NCBI GenBank assembly: GCA_037130365.1
Contig: JBAXTE010000017.1
Location: 19,105 to 83,104, forward strand
Source: JBAXTE01 sp037130365
GTDB taxonomy: Bacteria > Bacteroidota > Bacteroidia > Bacteroidales > WCHB1-69
DNA length: 64,000 nt
Direction of reading: 5' to 3'
Shown: piece by piece, positions 63,986-64,000 of the stretch
How the letters are laid out: each line of letters starts with the position of its first letter
Numbering within the stretch: the first letter of the stretch is position 1
Program-made: the position numbers and the translations under genes
The notes under the pieces: generated by a model
What the model was told of the DNA's origin: nothing
The model's database searches: none
The model's input: only the letters and a program-made list of their open reading frames with translations

Positions 63986-64000
63986 CATTTTTTTCTAGAA

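Overview
The window is AT-rich DNA from a member of the Bacteroidota, most likely the class Bacteroidia. Several signs agree. Two secreted proteins end in type IX secretion (T9SS) type A sorting domains. Many exported proteins have a short leader ending in AQ or SQ. Start codons lack Shine-Dalgarno sequences. The Bacteroidota promoter -7 box TAnnTTTG lies upstream of many genes. An iron-sulfur sensory hydrogenase module suggests an anaerobic or micro-oxic life. No rRNA, transposase, phage gene or CRISPR array is seen. One tRNA (Lys, anticodon CUU) lies at the right edge.

Layout. 1-4254 (minus): a cheR-cheB-hybrid histidine kinase signalling operon, with the kinase cut by the window edge. 4255-6502: a repeat-rich stretch with a probably truncated small gene and a T9SS cargo protein between two direct copies of a palindromic repeat. 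6503-13631: cell wall (dacB), tatD-like, tcdA, a lipoprotein, a TPR protein, fumC and an exported thioredoxin-like protein. 13640-17538: panC, panD, a flippase-like membrane protein, a heptose-type adenylyltransferase and a Cys/Met PLP enzyme, closely packed. 17655-20970: a three-gene sensory [FeFe]-hydrogenase / SpoIIE-type phosphatase module. 21054-28530: a CPBP membrane protease, a C1B peptidase, comF, an anchored coiled-coil protein and a second flippase-like protein.

28789-32175 encodes GatD and GatE, the tRNA-dependent amidotransferase known as the archaeal type, which is unexpected in a bacterium. 32333-41185 holds mutY, a glycosyltransferase, prfA, a VOC protein, a LytTR regulator with membrane helices, a nitronate monooxygenase-like enzyme, a DUF3109 protein and an FG-GAP T9SS cargo. 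A candidate small RNA follows at about 41320-41454. 41494-46604 (minus) is a WbpE-WbpD-WbpB-WbpA-like set plus galE for a diacetamido uronic acid sugar nucleotide. 46975-48729 is an exported C69 dipeptidase.

48982-63646 (minus) is almost wholly devoted to exported and envelope proteins of poorly known function: three tandem paralogous barrel-like proteins sharing an NPLDE-type N-terminus, three related ~550-residue proteins, a MORN/lectin-like/trypsin-like protease, and a tight five-gene operon encoding a YidD-like protein, two PGLG membrane proteins, an M48 metalloprotease and an outer-membrane protein. That operon is my best candidate for an undescribed envelope system.

Two repeat families stand out: a ~160-210 bp element with terminal inverted repeats (two copies, each just downstream of a minus-strand stop codon), and long-hairpin repeats whose loops carry AGTCCAA (three copies). 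All functional calls are from reading motifs; no database search was run.
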